64,000 nt of DNA, taken from NCBI GenBank assembly GCA_963966185.1, contig CAWZYM010000253.1:516001-580000 (forward strand). Reading direction: 5' to 3'. A model generated the notes under the pieces. It saw only the letters and a program-made list of their open reading frames with translations, was not told the origin of the DNA and made no database searches. Positions 11,784 through 25,084 of this stretch are shown here, in pieces; position 1 is the stretch's first letter; each line of letters opens with the position of its first letter. The position numbers were made by a program, and so were the translations under genes. This DNA is from Rhabditoides inermis (lineage: Eukaryota > Nematoda > Chromadorea > Rhabditida > Rhabditidae).

Positions 11784-11955
11784 TCTGAAACGTTCATGAA
11801 ACGCGAGATACGATACTCGAACAGAACTACTAATAAGGTCTGAAACTTTCAGAAAATGAAATCAATGTGTTGGCTGATACAACGTTCACTAACAGGGCAG
11901 TCGGATAAACAAGCGCGTAACATATGGATGAGATGTTGGGCGAAGAGACCGAAAC

Positions 11956-11994
<39 letters not shown>

Positions 11995-13531
11995 GAGAGA
12001 GCGTACACTTGTGATAGGTTGAATCTACATCATGAAATGGTCACAACTCGAGAGAGAAAGAAAGGAAGAGAGAGAGAGAGAGAGATTGCAGAGACGCGCG
12101 AGTGAGATTATCGGATCTGCCATGCCCATTCTACTCTGTGAGATAACCGCGACCCGGTGATATGCGGATAAGATTGACCCGTTGATTCGACATTTCGAGT
12201 TATCAATCTCTCAAAAATCCGAACCGTATCAATAGGATTAATATGTTCAGAAGAGAACTGTTATTTTTGCTGTTAACGCGATGCAAAAACTGCTAACGAT
12301 CAGCGATCACATGTTCCTAGACAAAGCATTTGATGTTTTTTCATGATTCACCAAATCGTACCAGTCTCCAAATTAGGCGCGAGGGTTTCAAACACCGAAA
12401 CGCTGCTGTTCACAAACGAAATAACACACGTTCTGAATGAAAATCAATTGTATTGAGATAGAGAGTATGTGTTGTGTGTTGTTTGTGTAACATCGAACCA
12501 GGAAACAAAACCCAATGAAAAAGTGTTTTATTCATTTATTCTATCGAATACACTAAAAAAGAACTAGCATAACAAGCACAAGTGAATGACATTTCGAATG
12601 CAAGCAGTGTTATTATATTATTATTCTTGCTTTCTTTGTCGGCCGCCGCTTCCTCTTTTCACTCGAGTTTCATGGTGTTGGGGTAAATTGTGAAAAAAAC
12701 CGTATCTCTTCTTCCAAAAAAACTCAAAACACGTTAATTGTCTAGTAATCTGAAAATGAAAAATGCGCTACTTCCTGTACAGATTTTTTCGTGATACGTT
12801 CTTCAAGTTCAATGAAAAGAAGCAGAACTGACCCCGATCTAAAATATGAATGATTTTTTGTTTGTTTTTGCATGTACTCTCTGAATACAGAGAGTTGCAC
12901 TATCATTTTCTTCGAAACTCCTTTTTACTTTGAATTGAGACATCCTGTAATTATCGAGTAGCGCGATACCCAATTGTAGGTTTCATTATTACTTTTCAGT
13001 GTTCAAGCGTCGTTGGTACAAGTTTCCTCTTTTGTATAAATAGCAATGATGACCTCTGATATAGACAGCGCATCACGCAGCTAACTTTAAAATGAAACGT
13101 AGAGCCAACGATGTTGCCAGCAAAATGCGCTTTCAAATTATGGTTTTCTCAGAAGATTACTTTGTTTTTGAATGTATTTCACCATACGTATTTTTATGTT
13201 ACAACGATATGTTTGATAATCGTGCCTAAGTTTTACTACAAAGGAAACTCGTTTTTGAACAACTACATTATTTCAAAGCACAAATGTTAATTTTGCATAT
13301 AAAAGTGGGCGTACATTCGTTTCATCACGCAATCTGACTGTTCGGGAAGCATATATAATATAAACGCCTTTCGAGTATGTTATGAATCTATCTGTTATGC
13401 AGATTCGTGTCTTGTGTTGTGTGCTGTTTGTTTGGAGATATGTAAACTGCAAAATATGGACTCACATTTCGCTTCATGACTTCTTTGCTGTTCACTTATA
13501 GCATATTCGTTTTGTAGACAGGTTTTCAGAA
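11784..13531. other. Intergenic region between the divergent four-TM and str genes
   Basis: AT-rich. GA microsatellites at 11962-12001 and 12068-12085. No exon chain found. It should hold the promoters of both divergent genes. A 16-base hairpin (ctctctgaatacagag) lies near 12880. Confidence 0.6.
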
Positions 13532-16113
13532 ATGACAGGCGTTTGGCACAAAACTGTCCTCTACTGTACAGCGGCGCTCACTGTCCTTCTCAATTCTGTG
13601 CTGATTGCACTCATCCTCACAAAAGTACGTACAGTGGGTGGCAAATCAGTTGCCGGTGCAAGAGTGAAGAGAGTGCGAAACGATTCGAAAGTCGATATAC
13701 GTCAAGAGTACGCGACCAGATTCAAGTTCGAACTTTCGCGCGAGCGGAGTTGACACATTCAGGTTGGCAAGGGACTGTCGCCGGCGCCGGAAGTGTCCAT
13801 CCCGGACCGAATAGAAGACATCGATCTTGAGATGATTCGGAACGATCAGGCAATGCTTATCGCTAGCTATTCGGAGAGTCGGGTATCGCGAGTGCGGAGA
13901 AGGGATGGGCTGAATACTTCACACCCAATCGTGCCAATGCGGTACATGCCGGATAAAAAAGGTAACATCCGTTTCTTCGTGAATTATGAATAAGAAAAAC
14001 ACCAAAAAAAAACTTTTCAAAAGATTCCTTGCTGTTAAGTACAAGAAAACAATAGTTTGATATGTTTTGTTTCCTTCGAATTACGATAGAGGAATAATTT
14101 CACTTACAGTCCGATACTATGAAAAAAATGCAACAACAAAAAACAATTTCATTTTCTCCAATCACTTTAGAACTTGATGAAAACTCGAATCCCTCCATTC
14201 CGGCAGATGCGGACAGCAGCGATGAAGAGAAGCGGATACACGTGAATTACCACAAATAAATAAGCGAATGATTTTGGGTTTAGGATGCGAAGATGAAGAA
14301 GAAGCGCGCAATGTTCGCCAACTGCTACATGTGCCGGCACGACCCGAGCAGCCAGCACTTGCACACACTCGGCATTGAGAACTACAAGTGAGCGGCCGCA
14401 ACTTTTGTTAGGGTCTGGGTGATTGATTGACCACCCGTATTTCTCGGTAACCGGTAACCCACCTTATAGATACGAGAAGAGTCGGCCGCCGCGAATCACC
14501 GAGCGCGGCAACAATTAGTTCTATGCACAGCGCGGGCTGATGGTGAGTGAGGGGCAGGGGCGGGTGAGCGGGACACGCACACCAGAGTGCACATTGCGCA
14601 TCCGCACGCACACTGGTGCCGGTATCGATCGATTGCACTGTGGGCAGTGGGTGGCAGCTGGGCGCGCCAGCCCCGGTCGCATTTCATTCAAGGCCGCCTT
14701 CGCTTTTCAATGCGGATTAGCTTGGATCTAGGTTGTTTAACTCATTTTCTTTAATGTTTTTAATGTAATGTTTCAGTTTGTGACGTCCGATGTTTGCAAC
14801 TACGTTATATTGTTTTCACGTCATTCCATAACTCTATTTTCATTGTTTGTTCATTTAGGTATTATATATATATTGCGTATTGCTCATGCGCATTCTTTTT
14901 TCTTTCTTTGGATCTCACTTTTTAAGATCCGTCTCGCCGATTTCATCATATCATATCTGAATCGCTAAATAGTCGCCCGCTGGCTGATAGTTTGAGTTTG
15001 TGCTATTGACAGTCAGTGCCACGGCCCGGTGTGCGTTCACTGATTTGCGTGACCATAGATGCACGCGACGCACACGCAGCGCAGCTCCCATGTTAAAGAA
15101 AAAAGAGCTTATCCCCATTGGCAATTTTCTAAGAACCTGTGAACATTGATCCAGAAAAGAGAACGGCAGGTCGCGTCGCGTGCCCGCCATCCGCGCGTTG
15201 CGGCGGCTGGGCGCCTGGCCAAGGACGACCTCGTATATTCAAAATATAAATTGCTTGAGCGAACCTCGGCACGCAATTGATGCGTAGCGTGAGTCTGTTT
15301 CGAGGGTAGTGACACCTAGTATAGTAGTAAACTTTAGGTTCGCCGGTTAGACTCTCGGAATCCAGTTTTTGTCACTTTCGTGCACCATGACTTTGGATGT
15401 TTCTCGTGAAAAGAGTGTTACTGCTTTTATACCCACTATAGTACTTCTCCATTGCTCATCATTCAATTATTCGTAATTCTCAGTTGATATCGCTCGACAC
15501 TGCTCGAACACCGTGTGTCTCTGCAGAATGACGCTTCTGTCGCTGGCGCGGTACATGCGGCACGGCAACCGCAGGATGTACGAGCAGCGCCGCGCCCGTC
15601 TCGACAAGCAGGGAATGCTCCACTTTCCCAGGGTGCGTTCTCTTATGGCACGTTGAGCATTTACTGTTGGAATGATCAGTTTCTTGAAATCCCTCCAATA
15701 CTCCTTCGAACCACAATGTTGAATTTCGTAGGGAGAAGAGATATAAGGGAGATATAAGGATTGATGGCAGTATTGTTTCTGCATCCCTCTTGCAACCTGG
15801 CTTCAGACAATGGCGCAGGACGATGTGGTGATGGTGGAGCAGCAGGCGCTGTGGGAGGCGGGCGACGACCCCGCAACATCGCCCTACCAGGTATCGTGGC
15901 CCTGTTTCACACGTCGGGACATCCCACATGACGATGATCCCATCTTTACAGGCAGTGCGATCGGAGCAGGCGTCGCCGGCCGACATCAAGGAGTCTCCCC
16001 GGAAGGTGGCTGGCAGGCGGAAGAGGAAGAGGGGAGGCGGGGCCAAGGGAGGCGTTCCCAAGAGAAGCCAGCCACTCCGCAACGCTACCAACAAGAACGC
16101 CGGAAAAGCATAG
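13532..16113 (+). CDS. Chimeric gene: str exon 1 fused in frame to gene D copy 2
   Basis: Exon 1 (13532-13624) is a copy of str exon 1: ATG three bases behind GTTTTCAG, encoding 31 residues that end VLLNSVLIALILTK, a transmembrane helix. Its phase-0 donor GTACGT lies in a 138-bp composite intron (13625-13762) that spans the duplication breakpoint. The next acceptor is that of gene D, also phase 0, so translation continues VGKGLSPAPEV and on through exons 13763-13961, 14171-14241, 14284-14387, 15527-15632, 15807-15890 and 15952-16113. The predicted protein is 272 residues: a membrane anchor followed by the acidic, Cys/His and basic parts of gene D, without its native N-terminus. The str promoter and leader would drive it. 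Sequence supports the model directly; expression is inference. Confidence 0.65.
14470..14542 (+). other. Alternative cassette exon with in-frame TAG, copy 2
   Basis: Same 73-nt cassette as at 4209-4281, with the TAG kept. This rules out a random sequencing error in one copy. Confidence 0.45.
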
Positions 16114-17364
16114 TTTAGTCTAAACTAATTTCACGTAATTCATCCGGGTCTTATTGCGTGCTCACTTATCGCTGTCTTTCGATTGATTGTGAAATAAAAC
16201 TTGTTTTAACTTGATGTTTTACACTGGTGTAAGTTGTTTTACCTTGATATAGATTTATCCCATAAATTGAGGATAAAAGAAACATAAATAGTGAAATACA
16301 CATTACAAACGGTAGATCTGTTTAAAATGAAATGGGCAGTTCCCTTTCCGAATATCTCCCAGACATCTTTCGATGGCATTAGCGCCGGTCCAAGTTCAAT
16401 CGGCAGTGGTGGATTTTCGCTTATTAGCGGTCTCATTGCGCGTTCTTCGCAGCGCAAGCGCATGCAATGACTTTATTAGAAAGGAAAATTGGATGCGAAT
16501 ACGCCACAGAGAGCGGTCGGTTTTGGAAATAACTCCATTCGGAAAAGTGCAATTTGTTTGTGCTTTCCACAGTAGCTTCCCAGTAGAAATTCCGAAAAAC
16601 GATTGTTTTCCGATTTTCGATAACTGTAAAACTAAATTGTATATCAATCAATAACGCCTAAAACAGCGTAATCTAGTAGTGGAAATCTGTTTTGGTAATA
16701 ACTATCTTTGGAGTGGAGCTTGAGGGCTGAATTTTGGATGTGTTGTGTACAAGACTTATTCCGAGAATCGCTTGTTTTTCGATTTTTGCAAATGGCTCAT
16801 TGTACAGTAATACATGACAAAAACCGAGAAATGTCGTTGATATGGCATCATTTTCTCGTCATTCCCTCATTGTTGGTTCGACCTGCGATAATGCCGTACG
16901 ATGAAAATATAGGGAATGGCCTATACCAAGAAATATACCATCGAAAAAATAAATGTAATTAAATAACTCCCATAGCCACCTCTCCAATGTCGCAATATGC
17001 TCTGTGGCAAAATATCTTGTAAATCATCAATTACTAGAGTAATGTTTTAGTTAAGTCTTACCCGGGACAGCATACCAGAGACTGCTCCGGAAAGCGAGAA
17101 CATTCTGTGCATTCGACTAAGTAGGAGGCACCATCTATACAAGAAAGTGGGTAAAGTCAGAGAGTGAGAGAGTGAGAGAGTAAGAGAGAAGATGGGAGGG
17201 AGGGAAGGAGAGGGAGAGAGACTTGTAGATGCCTGGCCGTGGTGCCGCGCTGTCTGGTCGCCGCGCACTGTCGCACACACGCTGTGCGACGAGAGGATAG
17301 ACTGTCTGGTGAGACACATGGAAAACATGCAAAGAACCATCCGCTGTCCGACTATTTCCCTGTA

Positions 17365-17717
17365 ATGGCAGATTTAGGTGGTGCGTTGTCCGCAGTGGCC
17401 GGCTGCCCCTTCACAACTGAGCGACTGCGACCGCGCGCGGGAGTGATGAGGTGCGGCCACTGACACTTTTCTCTATCCCACTTCCTATCATTCAGATACC
17501 GCGCCGATCTCAACTCTGTCGTGAACCTCGTCGATGCCGCCTCGTCCACGTCAGTCGTGGATGACGAGGCGGTAGGTCGAGACAGCGTGGCATAGTAACG
17601 TGGGATAGTTTCAGACGACCCTCACCGACCCACCGTTGTGGGAGCTGCTGGAGGTGTGTGGCTATCTGGACGCTGGAGACGTGCGCACGCTGACTGCAAT
17701 GAATCGGTGAGTGCCCA

Positions 17718-17767
<50 letters not shown>

Positions 17768-18003
17768 CATGGCGACTCCACTTGTCAATTGTGACTTCAT
17801 GGCTCTGGATGAAGAAGAGAAGGAGTGGTTCAAGGTCTCTTTTTCTTGTCTCTCTCTCTCTCTCTATCTCTCTCTTTTTCTCTTTCTTTCTCTCTCTTTC
17901 TCTCTCTATTCTTGACAGTGTATTTCAGAACAAGTGGAGAGGCTTGAAGAGACTATGCAGCAACCTCTTCACAAAGTTGTTTGTTTCGAAGGGGGACGTG
18001 TGA
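17365..18003 (+). CDS. Small F-box-like protein, copy 2
   Basis: Same four-exon gene as copy 1, last exon 17919-18003. I saw no change in the exons. The intron differs only in TA and TC repeat length. Confidence 0.5.
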
Positions 18004-18118
18004 GGCTGTGAGGATCGTCATCTTGTCGAACTCAATCCAGAACTTGTGGCAATGGCTAAAAGAAGACAACAACTGAAAAGGAACTCGTGTCAAGTCAGGT
18101 AGTAGCAGTCAGTGTGAG

Positions 18119-18179
<61 letters not shown>

Positions 18180-18506
18180 GAGAGTTTTTTCCGTTTCCAG
18201 CTATCATATGCCGGGAGGGACCACCGAGAAAGAGATGGAAGATTGAGGTGCGAATCCCATCATAGCCACTCCAGAAGCCTTCAAATCATACGAGTCTGCC
18301 AAGCGCGAAGGATCGCGGAAAAAAGGGAAACAAGAAATGTAGGAAACGATAGTAGATGGGGGGGTCTACATCTACATCTTTCAAAAGAAGAAGGTGAAGC
18401 GAGTGGATAAAGTGGACGAGACTGAAACAAGGAAGGAAAGGTGAGACGACTCGGGCGACCGATCGAAGAAGGCCGATAGAAGTAGAAAGAAGGGATCAAG
18501 CAGAAC

Positions 18507-18686
18507 ATGTGGATGATTGACACTTCCGGGAAGTCATCCCTGTCGAGGACAGCTCCGAAGAAAAAGGAAGATAGACACAGCAGAAAGATTTATGGGAAAT
18601 TGTGGGTGATGGTGGACACTTCCCGGGAGGCGTCGTTCACCTTCAAGAACAGGCACAGCTATCATGGATCCACCAACGTGGACTAG
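18507..18686 (+). CDS. Lys/Arg-rich short ORF, copy 2
   Basis: Identical to the ORF at 8249-8428, in the same place relative to the four-TM gene. Not recognised. Confidence 0.3.
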   Translation: MWMIDTSGKSSLSRTAPKKKEDRHSRKIYGKLWVMVDTSREASFTFKNRHSYHGSTNVD

Positions 18687-18964
18687 TCCTCATCTATCAA
18701 GTAACAACCAGCACACCTTATTAACAGTACGTTTACGATTCTTAGTCGATGTGCATATGTCGATATATCGGATGATGAGTGCCGTCTTTATGAAAACGAT
18801 AATGCGTTCATATTGTTATGTGCAAAGTAGTTTTGTGCTAAGAGAGTTTTCTCATGTGCTTCTCAGTTTTCTCAAACACCAAATGTCTTCAATGAAATAG
18901 AAATCTTCATCTCGTTCATATCCTAATATGGATGTGTCCGTTGCTTGGCTGCGGAGTGAGGAGA

Positions 18965-21900
18965 CTATGCCTGGATGAGCTGCTTCTCCTCGTGACGATA
19001 CACGTCATCTTCTTCGTCGGGTTTGATCATCTCTGAAGCATTTTTCTCTCTTTGCATTGTGTGATTAGGACATTAGGAAACGATCAGAAATGAATGTAAC
19101 TGTGTAACTGATCTTTGAATTTTCTTACAAAGCGGGATGTTTTCGTTGGTGTCCGCATGGCGCATGAGGCATGGCTCATTACAACCAGCGCGGCAGCGCT
19201 GGTTGGTTTGTGTTAAGACTAGTCGCGCGCTAGAATCGGCAAAACGCGACTGAACGAAAAGTCCCTTAGAATCTTTGCGAGAACAATGTGATGCTGATAG
19301 ATGTTATCAGGATGTTAGAAAATGGTTAAGTTTCGATTTTGGTAACGTTAGCTGTTGTAGGAAGCGAGATACGCGCGCGCCCCCTGAGGGGCAATCCCCT
19401 GTGTACGGATGGTTTTCTAGGGGGGGGGGGGGGGCGCGCACCGGCTGCCCCCAGCAGACAGGAGGTGCACATTCCGCTTTGCCTGTGGATTGCACTGATA
19501 TCGTTCAGATCGTGTGCTTTGCCGTGCGCACAGTAGTGTTGTAGTTAGCGATTGCGCCCGTTGAGACACATGGCTCGAGTTCGGTTCCGGCTGGTGGCAA
19601 ACCTTTTGTTATATATGATTTTACATAGAAATGACATTGGAATTGTAAATTTTCTTTATATGAAATCCAATAAAAGTACATTCATTATCTTTTAAAAGGA
19701 CTTCCGTAAGAGAAGAGTTTGTGTTACTCAACGTAATGCAACAAAAGCTCATGCATTTTATCAATCGAAATAGTACACAAACCTGCTCCAATAGTTCAAC
19801 AAGATATATATAATCGATCGGATACCGAAATCAATTTGCCGACGTACAACATTTGCTCGCATTAGTTTTTTTATTGCAGAAAGAGCAGGTTTGTTTACTA
19901 TTTCGATTGATAAAATGCATGAACTTTTGTTGCATTACGTTGAGTAATACAAACTCTTCTCTTACGGAAGTCCTTTTAAAAGATAATTCTCATTCAGTTA
20001 TGTTATCCGCTGAACCAACTCACGCCAATTGAAGCACGGAATCATAAGGATTGCAAGAACGTGACCGATCTGAAACATAACATTGCCACAATAGTTGTTG
20101 TGTCATCTAACCAGGTAGACTATGGCGATGGCGTCTACCCAGCTGTCGCGGATGATTGCCATGCGCACTTGCACGTGGCACATCTGAAAGCAGCAAATCA
20201 TTGAACTCGCCACGGAGAGCAGCATGCAAGAAGGCCAGCGTGTTTTTGATCCTTAGAAGTTCACTCTAGCGAGATGATGTTTTTTGTAGATCCACATTTT
20301 GAATATCAAAGTGTTGTACCCACGTGTTCGGGTGCGAGCTCTTTGTCGTCATCCAGCACGCACTCCAGCCGCTCCTTGATCATGTCCAGAAAGGTCTGCA
20401 AGGAGGAAATAACAATAATACGTTTATTGCCATGTACATTTGAGAGAAACAGTGAAATACAGCATAATGATCTATTGCATACGGTATGAGAAAAAGAAAA
20501 AGAAAACAGAAAGCATCAAATACTGACTACAGTCTACGAAAGAAAATGTACGGACAAAGTGGGAGAGCGATTCACCTCCTCCTTCTCTGCCTCGTTGAAG
20601 TGCTGTCGGAAGGAGGCGGCGGCCGGCGCGGTCACCCGCCACGCATGCAAGATCGCACCACCCAGCACTGAACACAGCGCGCAGATTGTTAGATGCGAAA
20701 ACACATTTTCAAAAAAAGAGTTGCTGCTACTCACCAATCACATATACGAGCACGACTGCAGTGAGGATAGTGGCGAGTCGGCGGTGCACCAGACACTGAA
20801 ATGATTACATCTACATATGTACAATTTGATCGATTGTTTAGTTATTGATTCAATATTGCGGCGCGAATATCGAGTAAGCAAGCATCATCCATATATCTTT
20901 CGAAACTACAGACTACATATACAAAACTGAAAAATATATCATCATGATAAGTGATCAACGAAAATCCCTATCACGTGAGAAACATGCGACTCACGATCTG
21001 ACTCCTGTTTCCCTTGCGGTCGTTGAAGTCGAAGAACTGTGGAATGATGACGAGCATCATTAGGATGATTCCCACTGTGGAGACCGCCCACAGATACTGC
21101 CACGAGTGCTTGTACTGCAACAAACTCACGTTACTCAATGCTATCAGTTACTTATTGTACGGATCATACTGTTACAAGTATGAGGTAGTTTTTGAATACA
21201 ACTTTCTTGGCAGTATGAATGGTTCATGTTTATGTTATGTTCTATTTTAGTTCTGTTTTTACCAATCTTCTCAGAAGTGATACGACTCGTTTAACGACAG
21301 TTCGTTCTTTTCGCGTGTGAAACATAACAAAACACAAAACCCCAACGTCACGACTGTTCCGCTAACTGTGACGTATTGTATTTTAACAAAAAAACTCACT
21401 ATATCATTTTTTGTAGAATGTAGAATCATTGTTTTTATACTTGTATTGTGTATTACAATTTGTTTCGTAGATCTGAGTTCTATGTAGCGTAACTGTGATG
21501 TGGTTAAGACACTGAACTAGTGTCTAACTATAGTGTTGTTCGCCGGTCACCTAATAGAAATGTGATTGATTCACTGTGCGTGACAAAAGTATGATGATGC
21601 CGTCACTTTTTGACAGACTGTTCTCGATACAATGTGCACGCAACTTGGGAACAGTGATTGTTTCGAATTGTTTATGAATTCGAAAAAAAACTTTTGATTG
21701 AACAGTCTGATGCCATGCCATTCATGACATGCAATTCGTTCATGCAAAACTAAACATCAAGACAATGTCGACTCACTTGTTCGATCTGTTCTCTGTGTGC
21801 TGCCGTCCACTCGTATCCAGGCACTCCCTTGTGGACTGTGTCCTCGAACATCAGATAAGAAGGAGGCAGGATCAGCTCGGCAGATTTGTAGTACGCCTCA

Positions 21901-22045
21901 CTGCAAAGGTCACATTGTGTTCACCTCCTTCCCTACCTTCTCACCTCACTGCTAGAATGCAGCTAGTGAAGAAGAACTCTATTCCGCAGAACATGAACAC
22001 GGCATACTTGTAGTAAGGCGGAAGAAGTCGATGTAGGTACTTCAT
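18965..22045 (-). CDS. Four-transmembrane protein of unknown family, copy 2
   Basis: Same exon chain and predicted protein as the gene at 8707-11783. The only differences seen lie in the last intron, where a G run is 15 rather than 11 bases. The gene faces the intact str gene across a shared ~1.75-kb spacer. Confidence 0.72.
19686..19987. mobile_element. Foldback/MITE-like inverted repeat, copy 2
   Basis: Duplicate of the element at 9424-9725, carried along by the segmental duplication rather than inserted separately. Confidence 0.85.
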
Positions 22046-22217
22046 TCTGAAACGTTCATGAAACGCGAGATACGATACTCGAACAGAACTACTAATAAGG
22101 TCTGAAACTTTCAGAAAATGAAATCAATGTGTTGGCTGATACAACGTTCACTAACAGGGCAGTCGGATAAACAAGCGCGTAACATATGGATGAGATGTTG
22201 GGCGAAGAGACCGAAAC

Positions 22218-22256
<39 letters not shown>

Positions 22257-23795
22257 GAGAGAGCGTACACTTGTGATAGGTTGAATCTACATCATGAAAT
22301 GGTCACAACTCGAGAGAGAAAGAAAGGAAGAGAGAGAGAGAGAGAGATTGCAGAGACGCGCGAGTGAGATTATCGGATCTGCCATGCCCATTCTACTCTG
22401 TGAGATAACCGCGACCCGGTGATATGCGGATAAGATTGACCCGTTGATTCGACATTTCGAGTTATCAATCTCTCAAAAATCCGAACCGTATCAATAGGAT
22501 TAATATGTTCAGAAGAGAACTGTTATTTTTGCTGTTAACGCGATGCAAAAACTGCTAACGATCAGCGATCACATGTTCCTAGACAAAGCATTTGATGTTT
22601 TTTCATGATTCACCAAATCGTACCAGTCTCCAAATTAGGCGCGAGGGTTTCAAACACCGAAACGCTGCTGTTCACAAACGAAATAACACACGTTCTGAAT
22701 GAAAATCAATTGTATTGAGATAGAGAGTATGTGTTGTGTGTTGTTTGTGTAACATCGAACCAGGAAACAAAACCCAATGAAAAAGTGTTTTATTCATTTA
22801 TTCTATCGAATACACTAAAAAAGAACTAGCATAACAAGCACAAGTGAATGACATTTCGAATGCAAGCAGTGTTATTATATTATTATTCTTGCTTTCTTTG
22901 TCGGCCGCCGCTTCCTCTTTTCACTCGAGTTTCATGGTGTTGGGGTAAATTGTGAAAAAAACCGTATCTCTTCTTCCAAAAAAACTCAAAACACGTTAAT
23001 TGTCTAGTAATCTGAAAATGAAAAATGCGCTACTTCCTGTACAGATTTTTTCGTGATACGTTCTTCAAGTTCAATGAAAAGAAGCAGAACTGACCCCGAT
23101 CTAAAATATGAATGATTTTTTGTTTGTTTTTGCATGTACTCTCTGAATACAGAGAGTTGCACTATCATTTTCTTCGAAACTCCTTTTTACTTTGAATTGA
23201 GACATCCTGTAATTATCGAGTAGCGCGATACCCAATTGTAGGTTTCATTATTACTTTTCAGTGTTCAAGCGTCGTTGGTACAAGTTTCCTCTTTTGTATA
23301 AATAGCAATGATGACCTCTGATATAGACAGCGCATCACGCAGCTAACTTTAAAATGAAACGTAGAGCCAACGATGTTGCCAGCAAAATGCGCTTTCAAAT
23401 TATGGTTTTCTCAGAAGATTACTTTGTTTTTGAATGTATTTCACCATACGTATTTTTATGTTACAACGATATGTTTGATAATCGTGCCTAAGTTTTACTA
23501 CAAAGGAAACTCGTTTTTGAACAACTACATTATTTCAAAGCACAAATGTTAATTTTGCATATAAAAGTGGGCGTACATTCGTTTCATCACGCAATCTGAC
23601 TGTTCGGGAAGCATATATAATATAAACGCCTTTCGAGTATGTTATGAATCTATCTGTTATGCAGATTTGTTTCTTGTGTTGTGTGCTGTTTGTTTGGAAA
23701 TACGTAAACTACAAAATATGGACTCACATTTCGCTTCATGACTTCTTTGCTGTTCACTTATGATATATATTCGTTTTGTAGACAGGTTTTCAGAA
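22046..23795. other. Intergenic region, copy 2
   Basis: Duplicate of 11784-13531 with GA tracts at 22224-22263 and 22330-22347. The last ~130 bp before the str start differ from unit 1 at several positions. Confidence 0.6.
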
Positions 23796-25046
23796 ATGAC
23801 AGGCGTTTGGCACAAAACTATCCTCTACTGTACAGCGGCGCTCACTGTCCTTCTCAATTCTGTGCTGATTGCACTCATTCTCACAAAGGTACGTACAGTG
23901 GGTGGCAAATCAGTTGCCGGTGCCAGAGTGAAAAGAGTGCGAAACGATTCGAAAGTCGATATTCATCGAGGGTACGCGACCAGATTCAAGTTCGAATTTT
24001 CGCGCGAGCGGAGTTGATAATCCTATAAACTAATAAGTATTCCCTGAACTGTAGCTATCTCGATATGTTTGATACGCATCATGTGTAACCACTCGTCAGA
24101 CTCGTCACTCGATGGGCGGCTACAAGTGGCTTCTCCTGTCGTTTGCTGTATTCGACATCGTCTACGCACTCCTAGATGCAATCGTTGTGCCTGTGAGAAC
24201 CAGTTTTTCGCAGCTCGCAGAAAATGTTTTGAAGCTGTGTTAGTGCCAATGTTCGCCATAGTTTATAACTGTCCAATGCTAGAACTTGGCGTTTGTTCAG
24301 GGCATGCACACGTTCGGCACGTCTTCCCTGGTGTTCAGCAACGGTCTCTTCTCGAAGGGTGTGATGGGAACGGTGCTGTGTGCGGTGGGTCATCTTCCAG
24401 TTGCGTCTGATGAAAAAGATCGTTTCAGATCTACTGTTCTGTGTTCGCGCAGTGCCTCATTCTTCTCGCCCTTCACTTTGTTTATCGATACCTCAGCGTG
24501 TGTCGGTTGGTTTTGTCACTTATACGGAACTAGTTCTTTTCGGTTGAAAGCGTGATTGCAAATAGCATGTGCTCGTGAGATGAAACATTTTGAAGTCTTA
24601 TTAGTCCATTTTCTACAGTAGTCAAAAGTTGTGACAACGATTCACAACTACAAACAAAACTATTTGGGCAAAAACATCGAAATTGGAACAGATGACTGTA
24701 GAGCTATTGTTATGATATAGGTGCTAAGTACTCTTCAGAAATGTTAGTTACCGTTGTTTTTGAATTACTCACGGTTATGATCATGAGAAATAATGATCTA
24801 TGTATGTATATAATTGCGGATAATTGTTTGCAGACAACGCCATCATAGACAAAAGTAGACAACTAAGTATTATGCATGTTTTTAGTTTATGAATTGGAAG
24901 TTGCAGACAGTCGCTTCTCTATGTGTTTCACCGTCCGCTGTACATAGCTGGACTGGTGGGAATAGTGTTGGGAGTCGGTGTATTCTGGTACGGATGCACT
25001 GGGGTACTCATGTATCCCACCGACACGATGAAGTGAGCCAGTAACA

Positions 25047-25084
<38 letters not shown>

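Larger units (their letters stand above)
3489..13749 (+). repeat. Tandem duplication, unit 1 (10,261 bp)
   Basis: Unit 1 runs from the shared TTGA at 3489-3492 to the base before the next TTGA at 13750. It contains gene D, the F-box-like gene, a Lys-rich ORF, the four-TM gene (minus) and only the first exon of the str gene. The segments I compared with unit 2 are identical apart from microsatellite and homopolymer lengths. The exception is the last ~340 bp (about 13406-13745), where many substitutions appear. Confidence 0.95.
13750..24017 (+). repeat. Tandem duplication, unit 2 (10,264 bp to the next TTGA)
   Basis: Begins with TTGA at 13750-13753. Left of the joint is str intron 1, right of it the gene D intron. 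At the far end, str intron 1 continues through TTGA (24014-24017) into unique DNA. The shared TTGA is therefore a 4-bp microhomology at the breakpoint. Confidence 0.95.
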
